NCBI GenBank assembly: GCA_009768925.2
Contig: VHIT02000054.1
Location: 434,001-498,000 of the forward strand
Length of the DNA stretch: 64,000 nucleotides
Source: Cryptosporidium bovis
Lineage: Eukaryota > Apicomplexa > Conoidasida > Eucoccidiorida > Cryptosporidiidae
Direction of reading: 5' to 3'
Shown here: positions 28,029 through 37,802 of the stretch, one piece after another
How positions within the stretch are numbered: position 1 is the first letter of the stretch
Layout: every line of letters starts with the position of its first letter
Notes under the pieces: generated by a model
The model's input: only the letters and a program-made list of their open reading frames with translations
What the model was told of the DNA's origin: nothing
The model's database searches: none
Translations under genes and position numbers: made by a program

Positions 28029-30068
28029 ATGATACTTGGAAAAAGCTCCAGACTGGTTTTAATCTTGAGTTTAGTACATTCAACGGCATTTTTAGCACAA
28101 TGTCAGGGAAATAGGTACAGAGTAAATTTGGACAGGCTGACAAAAGCATATCAGTATCAAAAGAGTGAGATTGAAATCCATTTTACTGATAACATTGATA
28201 GTCTGGAAGATGATTCATCTCAAATTTTTGACTCAAATTCAAAAAGATTTACTTTTATGCGAGTGGGAAAGGAGGAGTTTTTGTGTGAAATTGGATCTTT
28301 GTCCAATTATAAAGAGAACTCTTCATCTCCCAGAAATAAATCATTGGAAAATATTTATAAAAACTTAGAGAACTACAAAAAAAAGAGCAGAATTTCTTGG
28401 TTACTGGAAAGATGTTTTAACTTTACAAAACTAAAGGATATAAACAATAATTTGCATATACAAATAGACGTATATGAAATTTGCTTTGGTGTTTCTATTA
28501 AACACAAACAAATTATAACTGACAAGGAAACTGGGACTAAAATTATGGATGGTAACTTTCGTTTAATAGGGAATTATTTGCCAAAAGAGGATATTTTTGA
28601 GAATGGAAAAATTACTCAGTTTTATAGAGATTACTTGTACGATTCAAACCCAAGTATGAATTTCTCAGCTTCGATAAGCTTCGATTGTAATACAACTTTT
28701 TATGGTATAAGAAGTGTAACAAAGGAAGTTCGAAATGAGATGGAATCAATAGTTAAGGTACGATACCAAGCACCTTCTTTCTGCGATTGGAAAACAAATG
28801 AAAAAATAGGAATTAACACGGTCGAAAACTTGGGTTCGCTTCTACTTCCATTAGGAAATAAATGTCAAAATTATACAGACTCAAAATTTTGGAGTTATGA
28901 ACTGTGTAATTTCTACGGCGTGACTCAATTTACAAGAGAAAGTACTGGAAAAATATCTAAGTCATTTATTTTGGGACTTAGTCAAACTGCACACTCATTT
29001 TTCAACTTAACTTATGAGACTGAAAATGAGTCGAGAGAGACACTAATATCAAATTACATTCTGAATGGGACAAGCAATGAGACTATTAACTTTAACATAA
29101 CAGATTTAAATTTCGCACTTGAACCGAGAAATATAGGTGAGAATCTTGGCAATGAATATGTGCCTAATAAATATGTTATAACTATAACTCTATATAATGG
29201 TACTATTTGCGAAGAAATTGGGAGAGGAAGAAGCATTAAACTCGTTTATGAGTGTCCTGAGATGTTTGAGAAATATTCACTAAATTACTTTAAAATAATG
29301 AACGTCGTTGAAAAAACTCCTTGCGAGTACGAAATGCTCATACAAACTTCAACTATTTGTTCCCATCCTTTGCTTTTACCTCCAGCAAACCTTATTAATG
29401 AAAATATTAAATGTTTCCCGAAGAAATCAGTACTTGAAAAATCATTAAGTACACAAAGAGTTCATCTAGAGCAAACACAGGAGGTGATTAATATAAGTGA
29501 ATACAGGGACAATCAACTCGAAGAGGTTCCAATGGAATATATACAACTTTTTTTAGAGTATAAAATGAATTGCCCTCATTTTTCTCTAAACAGTTCTTTA
29601 AAAATTAGAAGAGGTGATCCCAATGATCCTTTATTTAATATAGGAGAATTAGTACAACACAGGTGGTGGAATTACTATGGAGTTGTTGTTGGGTGGGACT
29701 GGAAAGTTTCTGCCCCCGCTAATTGGGTTGATAGGGTTTACAAGAAATATCCCATGGAGTCCAAGAAAAAACCTCACTATTTGATACTAGTACATAAAAA
29801 TGATATATTTCTGGAAAATACCTCCCCTGTTAGCTCAACCTACTCCAATTTTACACATTCATATCTACCAGAAATCGCTCTCCAAAAGGTAAATATAAGC
29901 GGCAATGACTTGAAATTTAAACACCAAGATATTATATACAACCCTTACACAAACCACTACTTCTCAAGTTGGTCAAAATCACAGCAAAGGCTTATCCCGA
30001 ATCTAAACAGCACCCTTTGGAAGACATATCCCAGAGACCTACAAGTCACACAAAAAGATGAACTATAG
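28029..30068 (+). CDS. ER-retained OS-9/erlectin-like MRH lectin with C-terminal YccV-like domain
   Basis: A 679-residue protein with a signal peptide (residues 1-~25, ending FLAQCQG) and a C-terminal KDEL, so a soluble ER-lumen protein. The second MRH-like module (~277-450) is clear: KFWSYELC (cf. the WWxYExC core), TQF, YNGTICEEIGRGRSIKL, YEC, PCEYEMLIQTSTIC and SHPLL, matching OS-9/erlectin. Residues ~75-260 hold a weaker first module (EEFLCEIGS, IDVYEICFG). Two MRH modules recall erlectin. Residues ~528-670 form a YccV/HspQ-like domain: LFNIGELVQHRWWNYYGVVV, GWDW, KPHYLILV, NPYTNHYFSSW, YPRDL. The predicted role is recognition of misfolded glycoproteins for ERAD; the YccV part is unexplained. 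Many N-x-S/T sites are present. Confidence 0.8.
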   Translation: MILGKSSRLVLILSLVHSTAFLAQCQGNRYRVNLDRLTKAYQYQKSEIEIHFTDNIDSLEDDSSQIFDSNSKRFTFMRVGKEEFLCEIGSLSNYKENSSSPRNKSLENIYKNLENYKKKSRISWLLERCFNFTKLKDINNNLHIQIDVYEICFGVSIKHKQIITDKETGTKIMDGNFRLIGNYLPKEDIFENGKITQFYRDYLYDSNPSMNFSASISFDCNTTFYGIRSVTKEVRNEMESIVKVRYQAPSFCDWKTNEKIGINTVENLGSLLLPLGNKCQNYTDSKFWSYELCNFYGVTQFTRESTGKISKSFILGLSQTAHSFFNLTYETENESRETLISNYILNGTSNETINFNITDLNFALEPRNIGENLGNEYVPNKYVITITLYNGTICEEIGRGRSIKLVYECPEMFEKYSLNYFKIMNVVEKTPCEYEMLIQTSTICSHPLLLPPANLINENIKCFPKKSVLEKSLSTQRVHLEQTQEVINISEYRDNQLEEVPMEYIQLFLEYKMNCPHFSLNSSLKIRRGDPNDPLFNIGELVQHRWWNYYGVVVGWDWKVSAPANWVDRVYKKYPMESKKKPHYLILVHKNDIFLENTSPVSSTYSNFTHSYLPEIALQKVNISGNDLKFKHQDIIYNPYTNHYFSSWSKSQQRLIPNLNSTLWKTYPRDLQVTQKDEL

Positions 30069-30228
30069 ACTATCTACTTAATCTAAAGTTGGGGAGAGAA
30101 ATCGCACTATAACGAATTTTCACAACGTCAAATTGAGTACACTACAAATTAACACTATGAGTACTAATGAAAAAAGCATCACTATAAATTTATATTTTAA
30201 ACAATCCTCATTTCTACTTCCTCTCCTT

Positions 30229-30240
30229 CCCCCCCCCCCC
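30229..30240. repeat. C12 homopolymer
   Basis: Twelve consecutive cytosines preceded by a pyrimidine-rich tract. Very unusual in this A+T-rich window, and prone to length errors in sequencing. Confidence 0.85.
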
Positions 30241-30286
30241 ATTATACTACTTTTATTAAACGTTTCATACACATATCTACCGTACA

Positions 30287-30298
30287 AGAGCGCGCTCT
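30287..30298. promoter_or_regulatory. AGAGCGCGCTCT palindrome
   Basis: A perfect 12-bp palindrome with a GCGCGC core, ending 30 bp before the ATG of a short ORF. The core fits the broad E2F-like pattern (S-GCGC-S) reported for Cryptosporidium promoters. Function inferred. Confidence 0.4.
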
Positions 30299-30327
30299 AG
30301 CGTTTTGTCTAAGATATACCACTTGAC

Positions 30328-30528
30328 ATGATGCAACAATACATTACATTACACTTAGTATTAATATGTTTGGGTTCATATGTTTTAGGTAAGAATAAAT
30401 GGGGAGAGATAAATTTTTGTACATCAGAAAATATGCAATTCGATATTTGCTCGAACGAGCCGTTTGATAAAGTTGGTTTCTTTGTGGCTGGCAGATTCAC
30501 TGTTATGGAATTTAGTGTTTTGGCTTGA
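30328..30528 (+). CDS. Possible small secreted protein (66 aa)
   Basis: An ATG-initiated frame whose first ~21 residues (MMQQYITLHLVLICLGSYVLG) look like a signal peptide. The rest is a short cysteine-containing tail. I do not recognise it. A palindromic GCGCGC element lies 30 bp upstream. A GTAAGA sequence just after the hydrophobic segment could be a splice donor, but no coding exon was found downstream. It may be a genuine micro-secreted protein, a first exon, or chance. Confidence 0.3.
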   Translation: MMQQYITLHLVLICLGSYVLGKNKWGEINFCTSENMQFDICSNEPFDKVGFFVAGRFTVMEFSVLA

Positions 30529-31979
30529 TGCTTTTGGCTAATTCTTGAATTGAGGAAGTAAGGTTGGTCTGATGTTGGCTTATTGAACAGTTAACAGTAT
30601 ATACCTGAGACTTTCTTCTCTTATTTCTTTCTATGGAGTGATGTTTCAGTTAATTTCCGTAATTAACATTTTTTCTTGTTTTTTTGGGTTTAAGTCACAG
30701 TTATATTCTGGATAAAGTTTATTAACTCGATTGTCTGATTATAGTTTAAGATATTGTGTTGTATGGTTTAAATTGATATAAAGTGGGTTCCTTCTCCTTT
30801 TTTTCTCCGTTTTATTCCTATCTTCAGATTTTTAGGGTATTTTAACGTTAAAAGCAGGTTTCCTTGGCAGTGGCAACTTCTCATCCAGATACAAGTTTTG
30901 GGCAGAGGTGTACGCTTATCATTGTAATCCCTCCTCTTTCCTCTTTGGTCGTATCTTCCTTGGTCAGTCAACCAGTGGTTCTCTTTTGTTTTCGGATATT
31001 CACTATTGTATTTGCATCATTGTATCTCATTCTATATCACTATATTGCATTGTACGTATGTTCGAGTATTATTAATCTTCGAATGAATTATGGTTTGCTT
31101 GATATCTGCTCCTAACTAATGAACAATGTTATAGTTTGGTATTAATGTGTATTACTAGTTCAATGTTTATAATGGTATTTCTATCTATCTAAAATTCAAG
31201 ATAATATGCGAGTTTTATTAGAGTTATTTTCTCTGAGAATATATATTCGATTTTATACTATATTTTTATTCAGAAAATTTAGTGGTATTTGTAAGCTTGT
31301 TATAACAATTCAACTTTAATATTTATTGTATAGTGATACGGATTTCTAAATGATACTAATTTGAACAAGTAGCATAAATTGAGATGTTTAGTCTTCCGTT
31401 CTGGTTGACACAAGTGGGGAGAAGACAAAGATTTTCCTTAGTTGATTATAGAAATAACTGGGTCCCAACTTGTAAATGGTATTGGAAGGATTGTCACTGT
31501 TGGTTTCATTCATGACGATTTAAATATTTTCTATTCTTATATAAACCAAAATTGAGACTAGTTGAAGTTGAGAACAAAGGAATATTCTGCCTTATTTCTT
31601 AATAAATTATATCGAACGTGACAGCACAGACAACCAAGAAGTTATCTATTTGGTTCCTTACTTCCTCAATTCAAAGGCTTGAATTTTATTTTCATCCTTC
31701 CTATTCAGATCATTTTCCGATATATTTCTTTTGTTTGCATTTATACGATATGGAAATTTATTCCAGTTTATTTCTTTAGAGATCATATTGAATTTTTTCA
31801 TTTAACGCATTCAAGTTTCTTTTAGGTGAACGGTGAAATATTCGTATGTGTTCAAGAGAAGAGATAGGAAGTGACAAGTACAATTAGAAGATACATTTGA
31901 AGAACAAGGTAAATGAATTAGCTTATTTTTTGTGTGGTTAAACATAAGTATGTGAGGGGCATTGTACTCCATCCCTGAT

Positions 31980-32600
31980 ACTTAATGTGCATGATACTGG
32001 ACAATGTGGTGAGTCAAAAGTTATCACGGCCTTTTTTTTCGGCAGGAAGTTTTGCAGAAGGCACGCATGCATGCTAAGGATGTCTAATGTGGAGCGTTTA
32101 TGCAGTTTAATCGGGTACGCTTTTTATTTTCATTTACTTTCAGGGTTCGATTTCCTTTTCGTGGTTTGGAGGTTAGTTTGTTCTTGGCTTATAGGAAAAG
32201 CTACAACACGAAGGTTTTTATGATGTAATATTGCGCATTATACGATCCATTATGACGTTCCTTCTGTGTTGCAAGTGCGTGTGTTGAAGATAAATGGCTA
32301 TATGCCGTGGTAGTTTGTATTCCCGGTCCATACAAGCGTGCTCATTTGCAACATGTACCATCTACTGGCTTTTTTACTTGTGCCGGAGGTGGTGCTCTAA
32401 TCATTGCAAACGGGCGTACATATGTGTAATTTCGTTTTTTTGTAGTATAGCTAGCTTAATTTTTTGTTTGTCTTTCCGAGATGTAGACTGTCGGCAATTT
32501 CCTCTGAAAGTGGTATGCAGATACCGAGGGCGGCCACCAGGTCTGATACTTAGCGCCGTAGAGTGGCAGAGTAAGAAGTGACAATAGGTCATTAAGTTAA
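31980..32600. ncRNA. GC-elevated non-coding block, candidate structured RNA or long non-coding transcript
   Basis: GC content is visibly higher here than in flanking intergenic DNA, without codon-like structure. The plus-strand frames at 31987-32223 and 32294-32581 are rich in Cys/Trp/Arg and look like chance. GCATGCATGC lies at 32065-32074. Strand, ends and family are unknown; it could also be an extended promoter/5' leader of UTP21. Confidence 0.25.
32065..32074. promoter_or_regulatory. GCATGCATGC (TGCATGCA-type ApiAP2 site)
   Basis: Contains the palindromic TGCATGCA core, a known binding motif of an apicomplexan AP2 factor family. It lies about 560 bp upstream of the UTP21 ATG. Occupancy not shown. 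Confidence 0.35.
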
Positions 32601-32629
32601 GGAAGGTGTTAGGGAATAACGACAAGGAA

Positions 32630-35581
32630 ATGCGAAAAGAATCAAGCAATTTGTTGGTTCCACTCCATAGCATAGGGTTCGTGACAGATGATACCCCGTT
32701 TTGTCTAGAAAAGATAGGAGATGAGTATTTTATAGTTGTAGCAACAGGCAACTATTATCAGGTGTATGATTTAGACCAGTTAAGAATAAAGTATATATCT
32801 CAGAGAATGAACATGAGAATATGTAATTTGACGGCAAAATATGAATCAGTTTATGTATCTATGGGTAATAAAGTGGAGGGTTATAGTCGCCACGAGAAGA
32901 TATTTGAGCTGGATGAACATTTAACAAATATATTGGGTATGCTGGTATTAGGAGAATACTTTGTATCATGGGATGAAGAAACAGTATTAGTGTCAGATTT
33001 GAAATTGGGTTTTGTAATTAATAGACTAAAGTTGGATTTGGATATGAATGATAAAATAGTTTCAGTAATTCACCCGGAGACATATTTAAACAAAGTATTA
33101 GTTGTTACGTCAAGAGGTTGTGAACTATGGAATGTGAATACAAATAAAAAAATTCACAGATTTAAGTCTATAGATGAAATACTTTTGGGGAGTAGATTTA
33201 ATGGATTTGGGTTGGTTAATTCTAAATTTGAAAAGGCTACAAAAATAATATCTACAGCCAAGAGCCCTCACCCAGACATTATTGGAGTAGGAACTCAGAA
33301 CGGATTTATATATACTTTAGATATAGCTAACGATATAGTACTGGTTTCTTTAGAGCATATGCCCGAGCAAAAAGGAGTTACGAGTATGAGTTTTTGTACA
33401 GAAAGGGCTTTATTGGGTTCAGGATGTGAGAATGGAGACATCGTAATTTGGGATCTTGAGAACGCAAGAGCAATTCACATTCTGGAATCTGTTCACGAGT
33501 CAAAAGTGGTTAAAATCCAATTCGTCCCGGGAGTATCTATCTTTGTCACTTCTGGGTGCGATAATGCCCTTTTGGAGTTTGTAATTGATAATATAGAGAG
33601 GCCACCTAGAGAACTTAGATCCAGAAGAGGGCATTTAAATTCTATAGGAAAGATGGTGTTTTACAATGCTCTACCTGAAAAAAGTTGTGATCTCTTATGC
33701 TTCAGTAACTACAAAAATTGTGGATATTTGGGAAAGACGTCGACAATACAGCAACATCAAAATCGCATTTTTTCACAAAATAGTCTTAAAAAGAAATTCA
33801 ATGAAAAGCAACAGTTCCCATTCAATAGAATTCCACCCATAATAGATTTTTCTTTTTCTGAGTCGAGACATTATGATTGGCCAAATATAGTTACTATTCA
33901 CGAAGGAATGCACGAAGTTTTTATTTGGAGTGGCCATAATTTTGCACTGACACAAAGACTTTTGACCTTAGATAATAATTTTATTTCAAATGGGAACAAA
34001 CAATCAAAGTATGGGCACTCTCAAAATAATTACCATGGTCTCACTGCGAAAAGGAGGGCTTTACCTCTTGCAAAGGCCGTATCTGTATCTGAATGTGGTA
34101 ATTACGTGGTTGTTGGGTATGAAAATGGATCAGTATATCGTTTCAACTTACAATCTGGAGTGTGTTCAGGTGAATTTTCTTTCTTAAAAAACTCAGGTAT
34201 TCATCTTCAAACCTTTGAGATCCTATATATTCACATTTCGCTTTCTACCTTGGTTATTTGTGTTTCCAGGGATTTAAATAGTTACTATGTTACAACATGG
34301 TCAATTAAACCGATTGGGCATTTAAGTACAAATAATATTTGCAAGAGATTAAATCTAGATGATTCCAAAGAGGGCGAACGGTTTATATCAAAAATATTTG
34401 GATACTTGTTGGCTTTTGGATTTTCAGATGGGAAAGTGGTTCTTTATGACTTTCAGTCACAAGTTATTTCTAGAGAATTTCAGCATAATTCACATAAGAT
34501 AACTGACATTGCCATATCTTCAGATTATAGGTGGGTTATTGTTTCAACTATTAGTGGTGAACTATTTATTTATGATATGATTTCTTCAACTTTGATTGAC
34601 TGGGTTAAGTTTAATAGTCCAGTTTTATGTTGTGTTTTCGATCATTCAAATTCATTTATTATAACTTCTCATGATAATTCAAAGGGAGTTCTCTCAGTTT
34701 GGGCAAATAAAAGGGCTTTAACTGTTTCTGTTGGTTTGGATGGCCTCACAAGTGCTCCCTCCGAACCGTTTTTGATTGAGGACCCTCCAGAAAAAATACT
34801 TTATTTCGAGGACTCGGAGACAATTATTGAATCAAACAAAGACAAAAAACCACAAACTCTTTTAAAATCTGATTCTGAATTGAATTTAAACTCGGAGTTG
34901 AACGAAAGTAAAAATATTGATTTATCTCAAGATAAAAAATTGCTGTCTTTTTCAGGGATTCCTTTTTCAACTTTACAGGCTATCCTCTATATTGATGAAA
35001 TAAAAGAAAGAAACAAACCGATAGAACCTCCAAAGAAGCCAGAGAGCGCTCCTTTCTTTCTCCCAAATACTACAGAATTCTCAAAACTTGCTCTAAAAAA
35101 GGAGGAGATAGAAGCCAATAACGATAAAATAGACTCAACTTCAAGTAAGATCATCGACAAAAACTCCGCTGATCTGACTTTAAGAACAGAATTGCAAGAA
35201 GTACTAACTAATTTTGACTTGGAAAACATAGATGATGTTACAAACCTTCTCAAGTCAAAATCACCTTCCGGAGTTAATTACCTTATAAGACAATTGGGAC
35301 CTCTCAGTGGTGGCAGCTTTGATGAGATCTGCAAAATGATATTATATTTTAACCATTCTATATTAAATAGAACAGACTCTGAACTCATTCAAACTTATCT
35401 TAACTTATTCTTAACGACACATTCTGCCACCATTATTGAAAATAAAGAAGAGTTCCGACACATAAAGGGTGAAATTGATCGCCTAAATTCTTTGGTTTTA
35501 AGTGATTGGGATTCTCTTCAAAACAGATTGCAAAGTATTTCTTGTTTTCTTAAGTTTGCCACAAACATACAAATGGATTAA
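32630..35581 (+). CDS. UTP21: U3 snoRNP component UTP21/WDR36
   Basis: The start is set at the ATG at 32630 (983 residues); upstream the frame begins only with GTG. The N-terminus LLVPLHSIGFVTDDTPFCL matches the Utp21 opening. Around 14 WD40-type blades in two propellers follow; recognisable pieces are IGVGTQNGFIYTLDI, GSGCENGDIVIWDLENAR, VVVGYENGSVYRFNLQSG and LLAFGFSDGKVVLYDF. The C-terminal ~200 residues form the helical Utp21 domain ending SDWDSLQNRLQSISCFL. Family length is ~900-950. It acts in the small-subunit processome for 18S rRNA maturation in the nucleolus, downstream of the Pol I subunit encoded at 8-12 kb. Confidence 0.92.
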   Translation: MRKESSNLLVPLHSIGFVTDDTPFCLEKIGDEYFIVVATGNYYQVYDLDQLRIKYISQRMNMRICNLTAKYESVYVSMGNKVEGYSRHEKIFELDEHLTNILGMLVLGEYFVSWDEETVLVSDLKLGFVINRLKLDLDMNDKIVSVIHPETYLNKVLVVTSRGCELWNVNTNKKIHRFKSIDEILLGSRFNGFGLVNSKFEKATKIISTAKSPHPDIIGVGTQNGFIYTLDIANDIVLVSLEHMPEQKGVTSMSFCTERALLGSGCENGDIVIWDLENARAIHILESVHESKVVKIQFVPGVSIFVTSGCDNALLEFVIDNIERPPRELRSRRGHLNSIGKMVFYNALPEKSCDLLCFSNYKNCGYLGKTSTIQQHQNRIFSQNSLKKKFNEKQQFPFNRIPPIIDFSFSESRHYDWPNIVTIHEGMHEVFIWSGHNFALTQRLLTLDNNFISNGNKQSKYGHSQNNYHGLTAKRRALPLAKAVSVSECGNYVVVGYENGSVYRFNLQSGVCSGEFSFLKNSGIHLQTFEILYIHISLSTLVICVSRDLNSYYVTTWSIKPIGHLSTNNICKRLNLDDSKEGERFISKIFGYLLAFGFSDGKVVLYDFQSQVISREFQHNSHKITDIAISSDYRWVIVSTISGELFIYDMISSTLIDWVKFNSPVLCCVFDHSNSFIITSHDNSKGVLSVWANKRALTVSVGLDGLTSAPSEPFLIEDPPEKILYFEDSETIIESNKDKKPQTLLKSDSELNLNSELNESKNIDLSQDKKLLSFSGIPFSTLQAILYIDEIKERNKPIEPPKKPESAPFFLPNTTEFSKLALKKEEIEANNDKIDSTSSKIIDKNSADLTLRTELQEVLTNFDLENIDDVTNLLKSKSPSGVNYLIRQLGPLSGGSFDEICKMILYFNHSILNRTDSELIQTYLNLFLTTHSATIIENKEEFRHIKGEIDRLNSLVLSDWDSLQNRLQSISCFLKFATNIQMD

Positions 35582-35909
35582 AAAACATTGTTATTTTAGA
35601 CTTTGAAAAAAGAAATAATTAAATTCCATTTATTTGTTTTAATATTCCTATTTATGTGTAATTGCTTTTTTAATTATTTTCTCAATAATTTGTTAGTGAT
35701 AGTAAAAAATAATAATAATTTTAGATCCTCGATACCCTTTATTTTTTTAAATTACCGGTATGCAAAAAACCAAATAAATAATTTTGGCCGGTTAAGAAAA
35801 AGAGCAATCTGTAACTTGACTGGAAATAATCTAAGAATAATATAAAAAACGATAGTTTAATTCAAGTGAGTTAAATTAATGGATATCTTTTAGTCGCGTT
35901 AATGTTCAT
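35582..35909. promoter_or_regulatory. Intergenic region upstream of the 606-aa orphan
   Basis: A 328 bp A+T-rich spacer holding TTACCGGTAT at 35752-35761, about 150 bp before the next ATG. This is the reverse-complement arrangement of the ATACCGGTA element. Nothing else seen. Confidence 0.35.
35752..35761. promoter_or_regulatory. TTACCGGTAT element
   Basis: A member of the recurring TATACCGGTATA-like set, about 150 bp upstream of the ATG at 35910. Regulatory role inferred only from recurrence in intergenic DNA. Confidence 0.35.
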
Positions 35910-37730
35910 ATGCATAATAACGAAAGGATCCAAGTATTGTTAAGGGCTATTGTAAATGGTGAAAATGTGAATTTATGTTTGGAGAAGTTGATAGAGGATT
36001 CAGTTTCTGAACTCGAAGAGGGGTTAAACTTGTTAGAAATAGAGGAAAAGAGGCATTTAGTAAGGTTTTGTTTTGGTCTTTTTGAAGTAAAATCAACCTC
36101 AACTTCCTTTCACGAATCTAGAATGTTGTTATTAAGCGTGATCATAAGGACTTTAAATTTAAAGCAACTATTTGAGTTTGAATTTAAGGAATTTAATATT
36201 TCTAGACACTTAATTCATGTTGTTAATATTTCAGCATTGGAAATTAAAATGTACTTTGAGGCCCAACTAGTAGATAATGAGAAAGATAAAAGAGAATATG
36301 ATGAATGCAATGCCAAAATATTAATGACAAGTTTTGAGATAGTAGACTGTTTGATCTCCGGATTTAGTAATGATGAAACCATAGAGTATTTGGAAACGAG
36401 CAATAAAGTAACTGGAATTTACATTGTGGAATTAGTTGATTCTTTAAGAGACATTGTTTCGCATTGTTTAGAATTTGTTTTGGAAATTGAAGATGAAATA
36501 AAAAAAGGATTAATTGAAAATAAGAGTATAAAGGGGGAACAAGTAGGATCTATATCTAGATTAGACATTTCAGAAGAAAGTCTAAGAATTTCAAGTTTAT
36601 ATTGGATAATTTATTATTGTAATTTAATTTCATCTAAATGGCAAATAATCGAGCCAAATCATGAGCTACACAAATACATAAAGTTGCTTGAAATAGTTTC
36701 CACATACTTAAATCCTCTTCATTTTGCATCATCATTTCCAACACTAGTCCACATATCCGTATTGGATTGGGGAAATGCAAATGGGATATTGGAATCAATA
36801 GTCACATCATTGTTGTCATTTTGCAGTTTAATTGGTGAAAAAGAAAGCGAATTTAGAGTGTTAGGATCCTTCAAATCATCAAAAACTGGAGATTACAGTA
36901 AAATAAATGGTTTGTATAGCGGGTTATATCATGCGAGTTTACTTATTACTTCAGCATGGTGGTCTCCCGGAATAGATACATATAAGCATGTTAAAAAGGG
37001 GGAAGTAAAAAACGTTGGAGTTGAGGTTGAATATATTTATAGAAATTATATAGAAATAAACAATTACATTAAAAATGATGAGTTTAAAGTCAAAGAAGAT
37101 TCTAATTCTAAGTCAATTAGATATTCATTGGGGATTCAACCTTTGGATACAAATACAATTCCAGAATACGCTAATTTAGAAGAAAATATGAATACTGGAG
37201 TTACTAATATCAGAAATGTAGCCATTGCTGTTTTCAGCGAAATTAATAAAATAATTACAGGTGATTTGTCTATAAACAACATTTCAACCTCAAAAAGCTT
37301 TGATATTTTGCTTAGTTCACTAGATAATGCAAACTCGGAGAATTTTGAAAAGGCGTCAGGAATTATACAAACATTTATTTGTGTATTTACTCTTTTAACA
37401 TGTAGAATCCCCAATTCAAGTGTACCGGAAGAAATTTGGAGGTTGTTATTTTTAATAGTTATAAGGTTGACTCCGAAATCAACCAAGGGGTATTATTTTG
37501 ATTCTGGAAGAAAAATAACAATTTTTATTTCTCTCCTGAGATCTTTGGGAATTGCTTTTTGCACAGGATACTCTGAATACAGTGAGCTGTTCTACAAGTT
37601 ACTCGAAGAATTAAGAATTGAAACGGATTATCGTATTCCTAAACTAATTATTAAAGAGGAATGTGAGGAATTTTCCCAAGAAGACGAAGACACAGTGAGG
37701 TTTTTTAGAGACTTAGTAGACTTGACATAA
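35910..37730 (+). CDS. Unrecognised helical protein (606 aa)
   Basis: A long single-exon frame with ATG start and coding-like composition. I do not recognise it. It is acidic and predicted mostly alpha-helical, with repeated amphipathic helices (for example LEEGLNLLEIEEKRHLVRF near the N-terminus and LLFLIVIRLTPKS near residue 515) that resemble HEAT/ARM-type packing. No signal peptide, TM segment, zinc site or catalytic motif was found. It converges on SmB with only 72 bp between stops. Expected to be a cytosolic or nuclear scaffold (inference). Confidence 0.75.
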   Translation: MHNNERIQVLLRAIVNGENVNLCLEKLIEDSVSELEEGLNLLEIEEKRHLVRFCFGLFEVKSTSTSFHESRMLLLSVIIRTLNLKQLFEFEFKEFNISRHLIHVVNISALEIKMYFEAQLVDNEKDKREYDECNAKILMTSFEIVDCLISGFSNDETIEYLETSNKVTGIYIVELVDSLRDIVSHCLEFVLEIEDEIKKGLIENKSIKGEQVGSISRLDISEESLRISSLYWIIYYCNLISSKWQIIEPNHELHKYIKLLEIVSTYLNPLHFASSFPTLVHISVLDWGNANGILESIVTSLLSFCSLIGEKESEFRVLGSFKSSKTGDYSKINGLYSGLYHASLLITSAWWSPGIDTYKHVKKGEVKNVGVEVEYIYRNYIEINNYIKNDEFKVKEDSNSKSIRYSLGIQPLDTNTIPEYANLEENMNTGVTNIRNVAIAVFSEINKIITGDLSINNISTSKSFDILLSSLDNANSENFEKASGIIQTFICVFTLLTCRIPNSSVPEEIWRLLFLIVIRLTPKSTKGYYFDSGRKITIFISLLRSLGIAFCTGYSEYSELFYKLLEELRIETDYRIPKLIIKEECEEFSQEDEDTVRFFRDLVDLT

Positions 37731-37802
37731 ATCGAGTGCTAATATAGATAATAAAAAACTATATATAATAAGTGAAACAGGTTTAAACCAATTAGTATTA
37801 TA

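Larger units (their letters stand above)
30529..32629. other. 2.1 kb gene-poor interval upstream of UTP21
   Basis: The longest gene-poor stretch in the window. 30529-31980 is A+T-rich with only short chance frames on either strand. 31980-32600 is clearly more GC-rich and is listed separately. No tRNA, snRNA, SRP, RNase P or MRP signature was recognised. Confidence 0.5.

Noticed and set aside
32095-32165. tRNA-like pieces (GTTCGATTTCC B-box-like sequence and an A-box-like segment)
   Set aside because: No acceptor stem can be formed and the T-stem is imperfect, so a tRNA call is not supported.
31987-32581. Two plus-strand frames of 78 and 95 codons
   Set aside because: Composition is rich in Cys, Trp and Arg, unlike real genes here; no domain, and the GC-rich block simply has fewer stops.
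30528-32600. RNase P, RNase MRP, SRP, U1-U6 or U3 RNA
   Set aside because: Their conserved cores (for example the SRP helix 8 motif, U6 ACAGAGA, U2 branch-pairing sequence) were looked for by eye and not found.
32401-32751. 116-codon minus-strand frame overlapping the UTP21 start
   Set aside because: Antisense to a well-supported gene, no similarity, compositionally unlike neighbours.
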